A stretch of DNA of 47,528 nucleotides, taken from contig JBBKXQ010000168.1 of the NCBI GenBank assembly GCA_037969565.1, positions 1 to 47,528 on the forward strand, in the 5' to 3' direction. Below are positions 33,011 through 41,035 of the stretch, piece after piece. Every line of letters starts with the position of its first letter. The first letter of the stretch is position 1. The notes below the pieces were generated by a model, which had not been told where the DNA came from, did not search any database, and saw only the letters and a program-made list of their open reading frames with translations. The DNA is from SZUA-35 sp037969565. Lineage in GTDB: Bacteria; Actinomycetota; Acidimicrobiia; Acidimicrobiales; SZUA-35. A program made the position numbers and the translations under genes.

Positions 33011-34285
33011 ATGACACCTCGAGTGCGAGTTGATGTGCCCGCCGCCTCGCGTCCGGAGGCCGGGAAGGACTCGCGCACGGGGTGGCTGATGGTGGCGGCC
33101 GCGTTCATCTCGACCTTCACCGTGTTCGGTGTCGCGTACAGCTTTGGCGCCTTCTTCGGAGCCATGGCCGACGAATTCGGAACCGATCGTGGCGCCACTG
33201 CGCTCTTCTTCTCGATCACGACGTTCTGTTACTTCGCCCTCGGCATCGTCACCGGCCACGTGGCCGACCGCCACGGACCGAGGCCCGTGTTGATCTTCGG
33301 CAGCGTCTGTCTGGTTGTCGGGCTCCTTCTCACCGCTCGTGTCCAGTCGATCTGGGTTGGCTACATCACCTACGGACTCGGCGTCGGCCTCGGTGTCGCC
33401 TGTGGCTACGTGCCGCTGGTGGCTGCTGTCGGCGGTTGGTTCGAGCATTCCCGCACCACCGCGATCGGTGCCGCGGTCGCCGGAATCGGCGTCGGCACAC
33501 TGGCCGTCTCCCCGCTCAACGAATACCTGGTCGGTCGTTACGGATGGCGACGCACCTATGAGATCTGTGCGATTGGTGCCGCCGTTCTTCTCGGAATCGC
33601 CGTGATTCTCACGCGCCGTCCCCCGGACCAGGCCCACCTCCCGGAACAACCATCTTCGCTCAGCCTGATTCGGCACTCATGGTCCTTCGGCGCGCTCTAC
33701 GTGTCCTTGATGGTCATGGCGATGGCCCTGTTCGTGCCGTTCGTGTTTCTGCCCGACTACCTGGAAGCCGAAGGAATCTCGGGTTCTGCGGGCTGGCTTG
33801 TCGGGTCCATCGGTGTGTCATCCGTGGTGGGAAGGCTCGCCCTCGGCCGGATGGCGGCCGTTGTTGGTGCGAGACGGCTCTACGAAGGTTCCTTCCTCGT
33901 TCTGGGCTCCAGTTTTTTGTTGTGGATCTTCGCCGGATCCAGTTACTGGATGTTGCTCGTGTTCACGGTGGTCATGGGAGTTTCCTACGGCGGAATCATT
34001 GCCCTCGGTCCGGCGGTGGTGGCCGAGATCTATGGCACCGTCGGGCTTGGTGCACTGCTTGGAGCGTTGTACACCGCAGCCGGTGTGGGTGGTCTCTTCG
34101 GCCCCCCGATCATCGGCTGGGTGATCGACGAGGCCGGCTACCTCACCGCCCTGATCGTTTCGCTTGGTCTCGGGCTCTCGGCCTATGCCGTGTTGTACTT
34201 CGGTCCGGTCGAGGCCCCGGCGAGCACCGTGATACCCGCGAGCACTGAGGCACCGGCGAGCACTGAGGCACCGGCGAGCTCTTAG
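33011..34285 (+). CDS. MFS transporter, monocarboxylate/OFA-like
   Basis: This 424-residue, 12-helix permease starts at an ATG with GGGGAG five bases upstream. GWLMVAAAFISTFTVFGVAYSFGAFFGAMADEFGTDRGATALFFSI resembles the first helices of the monocarboxylate/oxalate-formate (MCT/OFA) group, with motif A GHVADRHGPRPVL and GVGLGVACGYVPLVAAVGGWF in the fourth-fifth helices. Likely substrates are small organic acids. The C-terminus ends in a repeated EAPAST tail of 24 residues coded by 18-bp units. Its TAG overlaps the convergent MocR stop by two bases. Confidence 0.9.
   Translation: MTPRVRVDVPAASRPEAGKDSRTGWLMVAAAFISTFTVFGVAYSFGAFFGAMADEFGTDRGATALFFSITTFCYFALGIVTGHVADRHGPRPVLIFGSVCLVVGLLLTARVQSIWVGYITYGLGVGLGVACGYVPLVAAVGGWFEHSRTTAIGAAVAGIGVGTLAVSPLNEYLVGRYGWRRTYEICAIGAAVLLGIAVILTRRPPDQAHLPEQPSSLSLIRHSWSFGALYVSLMVMAMALFVPFVFLPDYLEAEGISGSAGWLVGSIGVSSVVGRLALGRMAAVVGARRLYEGSFLVLGSSFLLWIFAGSSYWMLLVFTVVMGVSYGGIIALGPAVVAEIYGTVGLGALLGALYTAAGVGGLFGPPIIGWVIDEAGYLTALIVSLGLGLSAYAVLYFGPVEAPASTVIPASTEAPASTEAPASS
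34211..34282 (+). repeat. 18-bp in-frame tandem repeat (four units)
   Basis: Four 18-base units encode EAPAST, VIPAST, EAPAST and EAPASS directly before the stop codon of the MFS gene. The last two units differ by two bases. Confidence 0.85.
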
Positions 34286-35670
34286 CGGGTGGCCCCCGGG
34301 GTGGCCGCCGCATGGGCGATGCGCTGAGCGACCCCGTCGAAGTCGTTCCGCACATTCGCTGCAGTGACCCGGAGATGTTGCCCGTTTCGCCCCACCCGGA
34401 AGGGCTCGCCCGGTGCGACCCCGACACCTTGTGAAGCCAGCGCAACGGTGGCCATTTGCTCTTGGGCGACGGGCACCCAGATGTTGAGTCCGTGACTCTC
34501 CGCGATGTGGATACCCCGACTGCTGAGCTCGCCGGTCAATTCGATGCGTCGTCTTCGGTATTCGCCCGACGCCCGACGGATTTGATCGTTCACCTCAGCG
34601 CTGCGAATCATCTCGAGCAGAATCCGTTGAATCAACCGACTCGTCCAACCCGGCCCGAGCTGTCTTCGCTGCTCGATCTCTTTGATGCCTTCCACCGGGC
34701 CCGACATGGCGGCGATTCGAAGATCGGGGCCGTGGGTCTTCGAGAAACTATGGATCCGAAAGACTTGGGAAGGGAGGGGCGCCCCAAGGCTCACGGCCGG
34801 GCGGTCGGCCGTGGCCCCGGCGTGGTTGTCCTCGATGACGATCGTGTTCGTTTCTCGCATCAGTTCGGCAAGGGCATCCGCTCGATCCTGGGTGAGCGAC
34901 ACACCCGTTGGGTTGTGAGCGCCGGTTTGGATGATGACGGCTTTCGGGTTGAGCAACATGGCCGCCGCGGCGGCGGCAAGGTCGGGTCCGTCGCGATCGA
35001 GCGGTAGGCCGACGACTCGAGCCCCGGCCAGCTCCAGCAGATCGAGGAGGAGCGGGTAGGTGGGGTCTTCCACGACGACGACGTCGCCGAGCCGCACTGT
35101 CGAACGGATGACTCGGTCGAGACCGTCGTTGGCCCCATTGACGATGGCCATGGCGGGTGGTTCGTAGGGCCACTGACTCCGGAGTTCGATCTCGAGATCG
35201 GGCAGCATCGGTGGGTCGAGGTACGATGTCATGCCGATGTCGGCGTTGACTCTGGCCAAGATCGGGGCGAGTGGAGGAAGAAGCAGGGGGTCGGGCATGC
35301 CGGTGCTCAGATCGAGACTGAGCGTTCCCGGCGGCATCGGAACCCGCCAGTAGCGGCTTCGGCCATGGCCAGGAAAGGGCCGTACTGTGGTGCCCCGTCG
35401 ACGGTCGGTGTCGATGAGACCGTGGGCTCGCATCAGCGTCCAGGCCTCGGCAACCGTTGCGGTGCTCACGCCCAGCGCCTTCGCCACGGCCCGAATGGGC
35501 GGCAGTTTGTCGCCGGCGTCGATGACGTTGCGATTCACCAGAGCGCCCAGCGCACGGGCGATGCCTGCCGCGTCGCGACCGCCGACGGGTGAAGAGCAAG
35601 CGCCATCGGCAAAGGAGTCGGCCGACTCGACGATCTCCGTCTGGAGCAGGGAGAGAACTTTTGCGTACAA
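34282..35670 (-). CDS. MocR-type transcriptional regulator (GntR winged helix + aminotransferase domain)
   Basis: This 462-residue regulator has an N-terminal GntR winged helix (about 32-100; GDKLPPIRAVAKALGVSTATVAEAWTLMRAHGLI) linked to a fold-type I aminotransferase domain. PLP is expected on the Lys in SFSKTHGPDLR, with AHNPTG (NPTG motif), IIQTG and EDPTYP also present. MocR proteins such as GabR and TauR bind a PLP-amino acid adduct to switch transcription. It faces the beta-ureidopropionase gene, so beta-alanine or beta-aminoisobutyrate is a reasoned effector. The TTG at 35670 is preferred because AGAGGG stands six bases upstream; another TTG at 35673 is adjacent. Its TAA overlaps the MFS stop. 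Confidence 0.88.
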   Translation of the reverse strand: MYAKVLSLLQTEIVESADSFADGACSSPVGGRDAAGIARALGALVNRNVIDAGDKLPPIRAVAKALGVSTATVAEAWTLMRAHGLIDTDRRRGTTVRPFPGHGRSRYWRVPMPPGTLSLDLSTGMPDPLLLPPLAPILARVNADIGMTSYLDPPMLPDLEIELRSQWPYEPPAMAIVNGANDGLDRVIRSTVRLGDVVVVEDPTYPLLLDLLELAGARVVGLPLDRDGPDLAAAAAAMLLNPKAVIIQTGAHNPTGVSLTQDRADALAELMRETNTIVIEDNHAGATADRPAVSLGAPLPSQVFRIHSFSKTHGPDLRIAAMSGPVEGIKEIEQRRQLGPGWTSRLIQRILLEMIRSAEVNDQIRRASGEYRRRRIELTGELSSRGIHIAESHGLNIWVPVAQEQMATVALASQGVGVAPGEPFRVGRNGQHLRVTAANVRNDFDGVAQRIAHAAATPGATR

Positions 35671-35681
35671 CAAAGACCCTC

Positions 35682-35704
35682 TTGTTTGACGTTGGGCCAA
35701 ACAA
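35682..35704. promoter_or_regulatory. Inverted repeat, likely MocR operator
   Basis: TTGTTTG and CAAACAA, separated by nine bases, lie 12 bases upstream of the mocR-type start and 87 bases before the beta-ureidopropionase start. TTGACG (35686-35691) overlaps it. Position between divergent genes suggests the binding site of the regulator, controlling both directions. Confidence 0.5.
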
Positions 35705-35790
35705 TACTCTCGCTTTCTGTAGCGCAACGAGCAAGCGAACCAGCGCAGGCAACCGAAACTCGTCCGCGGACGAAGATGGGAAGCAACACG

Positions 35791-36633
35791 ATGGCAAACA
35801 ACGTGAAGGCCGCAATCCTCCAGGTGGCATGGACCGGCGACAAAGAGTCGATGATGGACCTCCACGAGAAATACGTCGCCGAGGCCGCGGCTCAAGGCAC
35901 ACAGGTGATGTGTTTCCAGGAGCTGTTCTATGGCCCGTACTTCTGTCAGGTCCAGGAGGCCGAGTACTACAGCTACGCCGAAGCGATCCCCGATGGACCA
36001 ACGACGAAGCGTTTCCAGGAGATCGCAGCAAAGCACGGCATGGTGCTGGTCCTCCCGATGTACGAAAAGGAGCAGGAGGGCCTGCTCTACAACACCGCAG
36101 CTGTGATCGACGCTGATGGCTCCTACCTGGGCAAGTACCGCAAGATCCACATCCCGCAGGTGAAGGGTTTCTGGGAGAAGTTCTACTTCCGGCCCGGCAA
36201 CCTCGGCTATCCGATCTTCGACACGGCGGTCGGCAAGGTCGGTGTCAACATCTGTTACGACCGCCACTTCCCGGAAGGTTGGCGGATGCTCGGTCTCAAC
36301 GGGGCCGAGATCGTCTTCAACCCGTCGGCCACCAGTCGCGGACTCTCGGCGTATCTGTGGAAGCTGGAACAGACCTCATCGGCGGCGGCCAACATGTATT
36401 ACGTCGGCGCCATCAACCGGGTCGGCGTCGAGTCGCTGGGCGACAATGATTTCTACGGCACGAGCTACTTCGCCAACCCGCGAGGCCAATTCGTCGGCGA
36501 TGTTGCCTCCGATCAGAACGAAGAGCTCGTGGTGCGCGATCTCGATCTCGACCTCGTGCGTGAGGTCCGAGAGCAGTGGGCGTTCTACCGCGATCGCCGT
36601 CCCGACATGTACGGCAAGATCAGCGAGGCCTGA
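35791..36633 (+). CDS. Beta-ureidopropionase (nitrilase superfamily)
   Basis: This 280-residue carbon-nitrogen hydrolase is predicted to convert N-carbamoyl-beta-alanine or N-carbamoyl-beta-aminoisobutyrate to the free beta-amino acid, CO2 and ammonia: step three of reductive pyrimidine breakdown. The nitrilase triad is Glu44 (FQELF), Lys118 (YRKIHIP) and Cys155 (NICYDRHFPEG). The motif KVGVNICYDRHFPE and FQELFYGPYFCQ match the actinobacterial/eukaryotic-type enzyme. A GGGAAG site precedes the ATG at 35791. The aminotransferase gene begins six bases after its stop, so they form an operon. Close relatives include N-carbamoylputrescine amidase, but the neighbours favour the pyrimidine role. Confidence 0.92.
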   Translation: MANNVKAAILQVAWTGDKESMMDLHEKYVAEAAAQGTQVMCFQELFYGPYFCQVQEAEYYSYAEAIPDGPTTKRFQEIAAKHGMVLVLPMYEKEQEGLLYNTAAVIDADGSYLGKYRKIHIPQVKGFWEKFYFRPGNLGYPIFDTAVGKVGVNICYDRHFPEGWRMLGLNGAEIVFNPSATSRGLSAYLWKLEQTSSAAANMYYVGAINRVGVESLGDNDFYGTSYFANPRGQFVGDVASDQNEELVVRDLDLDLVREVREQWAFYRDRRPDMYGKISEA

Positions 36634-36639
36634 GGCCCC

Positions 36640-37923
36640 ATGAATGCGTCACTTCACGAGCGGTACAAGAAGGCCTTGCCCTCGTTCCTGAATCCGTACT
36701 ACGCCGAGCCGATCGAGATCACGAGAGGCGAAGGCAGCTACGTCTTCGATGGTGAGGAGAACCGCTACCTCGACTTCTTCGGTGGCGTCCTCACCACCAT
36801 GGTCGGTCACAACAATCCATCGGTGACGGCTGCGGTGCAGTCCCAAGCCGCCAATGTGATGCACACCTCGTCGCTCTATCTCTCCGAGCCGATGATCGCT
36901 CTGGCCGAGAAGATCGCTGCGCTGTCCGGCATTCCCGATGCCCGGGTGTTCCTCACACCGTCGGGAACCGAGGCGAATGACACGGCCATCCTGTTGGCCA
37001 CGTCGTACCGCAAGTCCAATCAGATCCTGGCGATGCGAAACAGCTACCACGGTCGGTCTTTCACCACCCAGGCCATCACGTCCCACAGTTCCTGGTCGTC
37101 CACATCGTTGTCCGGTCTCCAGGTCACGTTCGTGCAGGGCCCATATCAGTTGCGCAGTCCGTTCCGAGATCTCGAAGGCGACGACTACACCGCCGCTTGC
37201 GTCGACGATCTCACGCAATTGCTCACGATGACCTCGTCGGGCAACGTTGCCGCCATGATCGCCGAGCCGATTCAAGGCGTCGGTGGTTTTGCCACTCCGC
37301 CCGATGGCTTCTTCGGTTCGATGAAGAAGGAACTCGACAATTCCGGAATCCTCTTCATCTCCGACGAAGTCCAAACCGGTTGGGGCCGAACCGGCGATCA
37401 CTTCTGGGGTTACCAGGCCCATGGGATCGTGCCCGACATGCTCACGTTCGCCAAGGGCGTCGGCAACGGCATCACCCTGGCCGGCATCGTGGCTAGGGCC
37501 GACATCATGAACACCATCGAGGTCCTCAACTTCTCCACGTTCGGTGGAAACCCGTTGTCGTCGGCGGCCGGCCTCGCCACGATCGACTATGTCCTCGACA
37601 ACGACCTCCAGCGCAACGCGAAGGTGATGGGCGACCGGTTCAGAGCCGGCCTCGAAGACATCGCAAAGGACGCACCCTGGATCGCCGAAGTTCGCGGTCG
37701 AGGATTGATGCAGGCGTTCGAAACGACCGCTCCCGGCAGTCTCGAACCGTCGGCCCGCCACGCCGCCGAGATGCTCGAGGCCACCAAGGCATCCAAACTC
37801 TTGGTCGGCAAGGGCGGGCTCTACGGCAACGTGATCAGGATGACGCCGATGCTCAACGTCACGGCCGACGAAATCGACGAAGGACTCGAGGTCCTTCGTA
37901 CCGCAGCGGCCTCGATCGGCTAG
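36640..37923 (+). CDS. Class III aminotransferase, beta-alanine/beta-aminoisobutyrate type
   Basis: This 427-residue PLP enzyme probably moves the amino group from beta-alanine or beta-aminoisobutyrate to pyruvate or another oxo-acid, giving malonate semialdehyde or methylmalonate semialdehyde. Motifs: PSGTEAND (107-114), RNSYHGRS, AEPIQGVGGF (209-217), SDEVQTGWGRTG with Asp242, and the PLP Lys272 in TFAKGVGNG. The sequence resembles alanine-glyoxylate aminotransferase 2 and its bacterial relatives. Position directly after beta-ureidopropionase and ahead of the semialdehyde dehydrogenase supports this use. A GABA or ornithine substrate cannot be excluded from sequence alone. Confidence 0.9.
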   Translation: MNASLHERYKKALPSFLNPYYAEPIEITRGEGSYVFDGEENRYLDFFGGVLTTMVGHNNPSVTAAVQSQAANVMHTSSLYLSEPMIALAEKIAALSGIPDARVFLTPSGTEANDTAILLATSYRKSNQILAMRNSYHGRSFTTQAITSHSSWSSTSLSGLQVTFVQGPYQLRSPFRDLEGDDYTAACVDDLTQLLTMTSSGNVAAMIAEPIQGVGGFATPPDGFFGSMKKELDNSGILFISDEVQTGWGRTGDHFWGYQAHGIVPDMLTFAKGVGNGITLAGIVARADIMNTIEVLNFSTFGGNPLSSAAGLATIDYVLDNDLQRNAKVMGDRFRAGLEDIAKDAPWIAEVRGRGLMQAFETTAPGSLEPSARHAAEMLEATKASKLLVGKGGLYGNVIRMTPMLNVTADEIDEGLEVLRTAAASIG

Positions 37924-37996
37924 GCATGGGAGCGAGACCGCATCTGAATGGGGTCGCACGAACGACTCACATCGGAAACGACAAGGGGATGACACG

Positions 37997-39409
37997 ATGA
38001 CCATGTTGATCAAAAGCGGATTGGTGATCAGCGCCATCGGCGCTGATGAGACCGACGTGTTGGTTGATGGTGAGCGGGTGGTTGCCCTTCTCCAGCCGGG
38101 CTCGAGCTTGGCGGAAAGCGCCGAGCGCGGAGCCGACCGGGTCATCGACGCAACCGGCAAGTATGTGATTCCGGGCGGTGTCGATGTCCACACACACATG
38201 GAACTTCCGTTCGGGGGCACGAGTGCGTCCGACACATTCGAAACCGGCAGCCGGGCTGCGGCGTGGGGTGGCACCACCACCATCGTCGACTTCGCCGTGC
38301 AGACCTATGGACGCCAGATCCGGGAGTGTCTCGACGAGTGGATGGCCAAGGCCCAGGGCGAGTGTGCAATCGACTACGCCTTCCACATGATCGTCGGCGA
38401 CGTCAACGACGCGTCGCTCAAAGAGATGGACATCCTGGTCGACGAGGGCATCACCAGCTTCAAACTGTTCATGGCCTACCCCGGCGTCTTCTACAGCGAC
38501 GACGGCAAGATCCTGCGGGCGATGCAAACTGCGGCCGGCAACGGCGGGATGATCATGATGCACGCCGAGAACGGCATCGCCATCGACGTGCTGGCCGAGC
38601 AAGCTGTGGCCCGGGGCGAGACCGATCCGATCTATCACGGCATTGTTCGTCGTGAAGAGTTCGAGAGCGAAGCCACCCATCGGGCCATCAAACTGGCGAA
38701 GGTGGGAGCGGCCCCTCTCTACATCGTTCACCTGTCGGCGTCCGAAGCGCTCGAAGAGGTGGCCCGGGCCAGGAACAACGGGGCCAACGTCTTCGCTGAG
38801 ACCTGCCCGCAATACCTCTACCTGAGCCTCGAGGAACATCTGGGCAAGCCTGGATTCGAAGGCGCTGGTTATGTCTGCTCGACCCCCCTGCGGACGAAAC
38901 ACGAACATCACGCTCGTGATCTGTGGCGAGGTCTTCGCAACGACAACCTCTCGGTGGTGTCCACCGATCACTGTCCCTTCTGTATGAAAGACCAGAAAGA
39001 ATTGGGGGTGGGCGATTTCCGAGCCATTCCGAATGGCATCGGTGGCGTCGAACACCGCATGGACCTGATCTACCAAGGGGTGGTCACCGGTGAAATCACG
39101 TTGCCGCGCTGGGTCGAGCTCTGTTCCACAACGCCGGCCCGGATGTTCGGCCTCTACCCCAAGAAGGGCGTGATCCAGCCCGGCGCCGATGCTGACATCG
39201 TTCTCTACGACCCGAATGCCACCTGGTCGATCAGCGTCGACAATCACCACATGAACATGGACTACTCGGCCTACGAGGGCTTCGACGTGACCGGCAAGGT
39301 CGACACCGTGATCTCTCGGGGCAAGGTCGTCGTCGAGAACTCGGCCTATCTCGGATCGAAGGGCGACGGACAGTACGTCAAGCGGGGATTGTCACAGTAT
39401 TTGATGTAA
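37997..39409 (+). CDS. hydA: Dihydropyrimidinase (D-hydantoinase family)
   Basis: This 470-residue cyclic amidohydrolase opens dihydrouracil or dihydrothymine to the N-carbamoyl-beta-amino acid. The binuclear metal site is complete: His65 and His67 (DVHTHMELPFGG), carboxylated Lys156 (SFKLFMAY), His189 (MMHAENG), His245 (IVHLSASE) and Asp324 (VSTDHCPF). TxCPQYLYL and GGVEHRMDLIY are typical of true dihydropyrimidinases and hydantoinases. AGGGGA is ten bases before the ATG. The 73-base gap from the aminotransferase has no terminator. Length is normal for the family. Confidence 0.95.
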   Translation: MTMLIKSGLVISAIGADETDVLVDGERVVALLQPGSSLAESAERGADRVIDATGKYVIPGGVDVHTHMELPFGGTSASDTFETGSRAAAWGGTTTIVDFAVQTYGRQIRECLDEWMAKAQGECAIDYAFHMIVGDVNDASLKEMDILVDEGITSFKLFMAYPGVFYSDDGKILRAMQTAAGNGGMIMMHAENGIAIDVLAEQAVARGETDPIYHGIVRREEFESEATHRAIKLAKVGAAPLYIVHLSASEALEEVARARNNGANVFAETCPQYLYLSLEEHLGKPGFEGAGYVCSTPLRTKHEHHARDLWRGLRNDNLSVVSTDHCPFCMKDQKELGVGDFRAIPNGIGGVEHRMDLIYQGVVTGEITLPRWVELCSTTPARMFGLYPKKGVIQPGADADIVLYDPNATWSISVDNHHMNMDYSAYEGFDVTGKVDTVISRGKVVVENSAYLGSKGDGQYVKRGLSQYLM

Positions 39410-39457
39410 CAGCACTGCATCCAGCATCAGCCAGACCACCTCTCAGAATCGAAGCTC

Positions 39458-40945
39458 GTGAAACAGATCCAGCATTTGATCAACGGCCAATCCGTCGCCG
39501 CAACATCCGGTCGCACGTCCAAGGTGTTCAATCCGGCGACGGGTGAACAAACCGGAGAGCTCGGTTTGGCATCGGCGGCCGACGTCGATGCCGCCGTGGC
39601 GTCGTCGCTCGCCGCCTTCCAGGAGTGGCAACACGTGAGTGTGGCCCGACGCACCAAGCTCATGTACCGCTTCCGCAATCTGGTCGAGGCCAACGAGGCC
39701 GAGATTGCTCGGAGGCTCACGGCTGAACACGGCAAGGTGTTGAGCGATGCCGCCGGCGAAGTGGCGCGCGGCCTCGAAAACATCGAGTACGCGTGCGGTA
39801 TCGCCGAGACGCTCAAGGGTGACTACAACGAGAACGCCTCGACCGGAGTCGATGTCTACACCGTTCGACGACCGCTCGGTGTCGTCGCCGCCATCACCCC
39901 GTTCAACTTCCCGGCCATGGTGCCGCTCTGGACGATTCCCAATGCCATCGCGGCCGGCAACGCCTACATCTTGAAGCCGTCCGAACGCGACCCTTCGGCC
40001 CCGTTGTTCATCGCCGAACTCTTCCACGAGGCAGGATTCCCTCCTGGCGTGCTGAACGTCCTGCAGGGCGACAAGGTGGCGGTTGATGGTCTTCTCGAAC
40101 ACCCCGACGTGAAGGCCATCTCCTTCGTCGGTTCAACGCCGATCGCCAAGTACGTCTACGAAAAGGGAACGAGTCACGGCAAGCGTGTCCAGGGCCTCGG
40201 CGGGGCGAAGAACCACATGATTGTCCTGCCCGACGCCGACGTCGAACTCGCCGCCGATTCCGCCGTTTCGGCCGCATTCGGATCTGCAGGCGAGCGCTGT
40301 ATGGCCATCTCCGTCCTGGTCGCCGTCGGGTCGGTTGCCGATCCGCTCGTGGCGGCCATCAGCTCGCGAATGGGCAAGCTACAGATCGGCGATGGCACCG
40401 ACCCCAACTCCGAGATGGGGCCGTTGATCACCGGCGAGCATCGCGATCGGGTTGCGGGTTACATCGGGGCCGGCGCCGACGCCGGTGCAACCCTTGTCGT
40501 CGACGGCCGAGAGCAAACGTTCGACGGCGACGGATATTTCCTGGGAGCTTCGCTGATCGACAACGTCAGCACCGACATGACGGTCTATACCGACGAGATC
40601 TTCGGACCCGTCCTCGGAGTGGTCCGGCTCGACACCTACGAAGAGGCCGTTCAGCTGATCGACGACTGCCCGTGGGGCAACGGTGCTGCCATCTTCACCC
40701 GAGACGGTGGGGCAGCACGGGCCTTCCAGGAACGAGTCGATGCCGGCATGGTCGGCATCAACGTTCCCATCCCGGTCCCCGTCGGATACCACAGCTTCGG
40801 TGGCTGGAACGATTCGCTCTTCGGCGACACGGCGATGTACGGACCCGAGGGCGTGCGCTTCTTCACGAGACCGAAGGTCATCACCTCACGTTGGCCCGAC
40901 CCCGCAACGAGTTCGGTCAATCTCGGATTTCCCACGCTCTCCTGA
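39458..40945 (+). CDS. mmsA: CoA-acylating methylmalonate-semialdehyde dehydrogenase
   Basis: This 495-residue aldehyde dehydrogenase oxidises methylmalonate or malonate semialdehyde with NAD+ and CoA to propionyl-CoA or acetyl-CoA, releasing CO2. Catalytic Cys281 is in GSAGERCMA, Asn150 in TPFNFP, and GLGGAKNHMIVLPDAD replaces the ELGGK loop of hydrolytic ALDHs, the mark of the CoA-dependent MMSDH type. It starts at GTG 39458 with only a weak purine stretch upstream, 48 bases after the dihydropyrimidinase stop. It completes the route from thymine (via beta-aminoisobutyrate) and from uracil (via beta-alanine), and could also serve valine breakdown. Confidence 0.94.
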   Translation: MKQIQHLINGQSVAATSGRTSKVFNPATGEQTGELGLASAADVDAAVASSLAAFQEWQHVSVARRTKLMYRFRNLVEANEAEIARRLTAEHGKVLSDAAGEVARGLENIEYACGIAETLKGDYNENASTGVDVYTVRRPLGVVAAITPFNFPAMVPLWTIPNAIAAGNAYILKPSERDPSAPLFIAELFHEAGFPPGVLNVLQGDKVAVDGLLEHPDVKAISFVGSTPIAKYVYEKGTSHGKRVQGLGGAKNHMIVLPDADVELAADSAVSAAFGSAGERCMAISVLVAVGSVADPLVAAISSRMGKLQIGDGTDPNSEMGPLITGEHRDRVAGYIGAGADAGATLVVDGREQTFDGDGYFLGASLIDNVSTDMTVYTDEIFGPVLGVVRLDTYEEAVQLIDDCPWGNGAAIFTRDGGAARAFQERVDAGMVGINVPIPVPVGYHSFGGWNDSLFGDTAMYGPEGVRFFTRPKVITSRWPDPATSSVNLGFPTLS

Positions 40946-41035
40946 CCTCGCAACGCCGGCCCCTGCCAACGCTGCCCGGGCCCGTCAGCGGTGTCCTGAC
41001 TTCTCAACTCGCTCCCGAACAGAAGGTTGCTCTCC

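Noticed and set aside
36649..38283. 544-codon minus-strand open frame over the aminotransferase and dihydropyrimidinase
   Set aside because: It covers parts of two genes with complete catalytic motifs and the gap between them; it has no recognisable domain and is an antisense by-product of codon bias.
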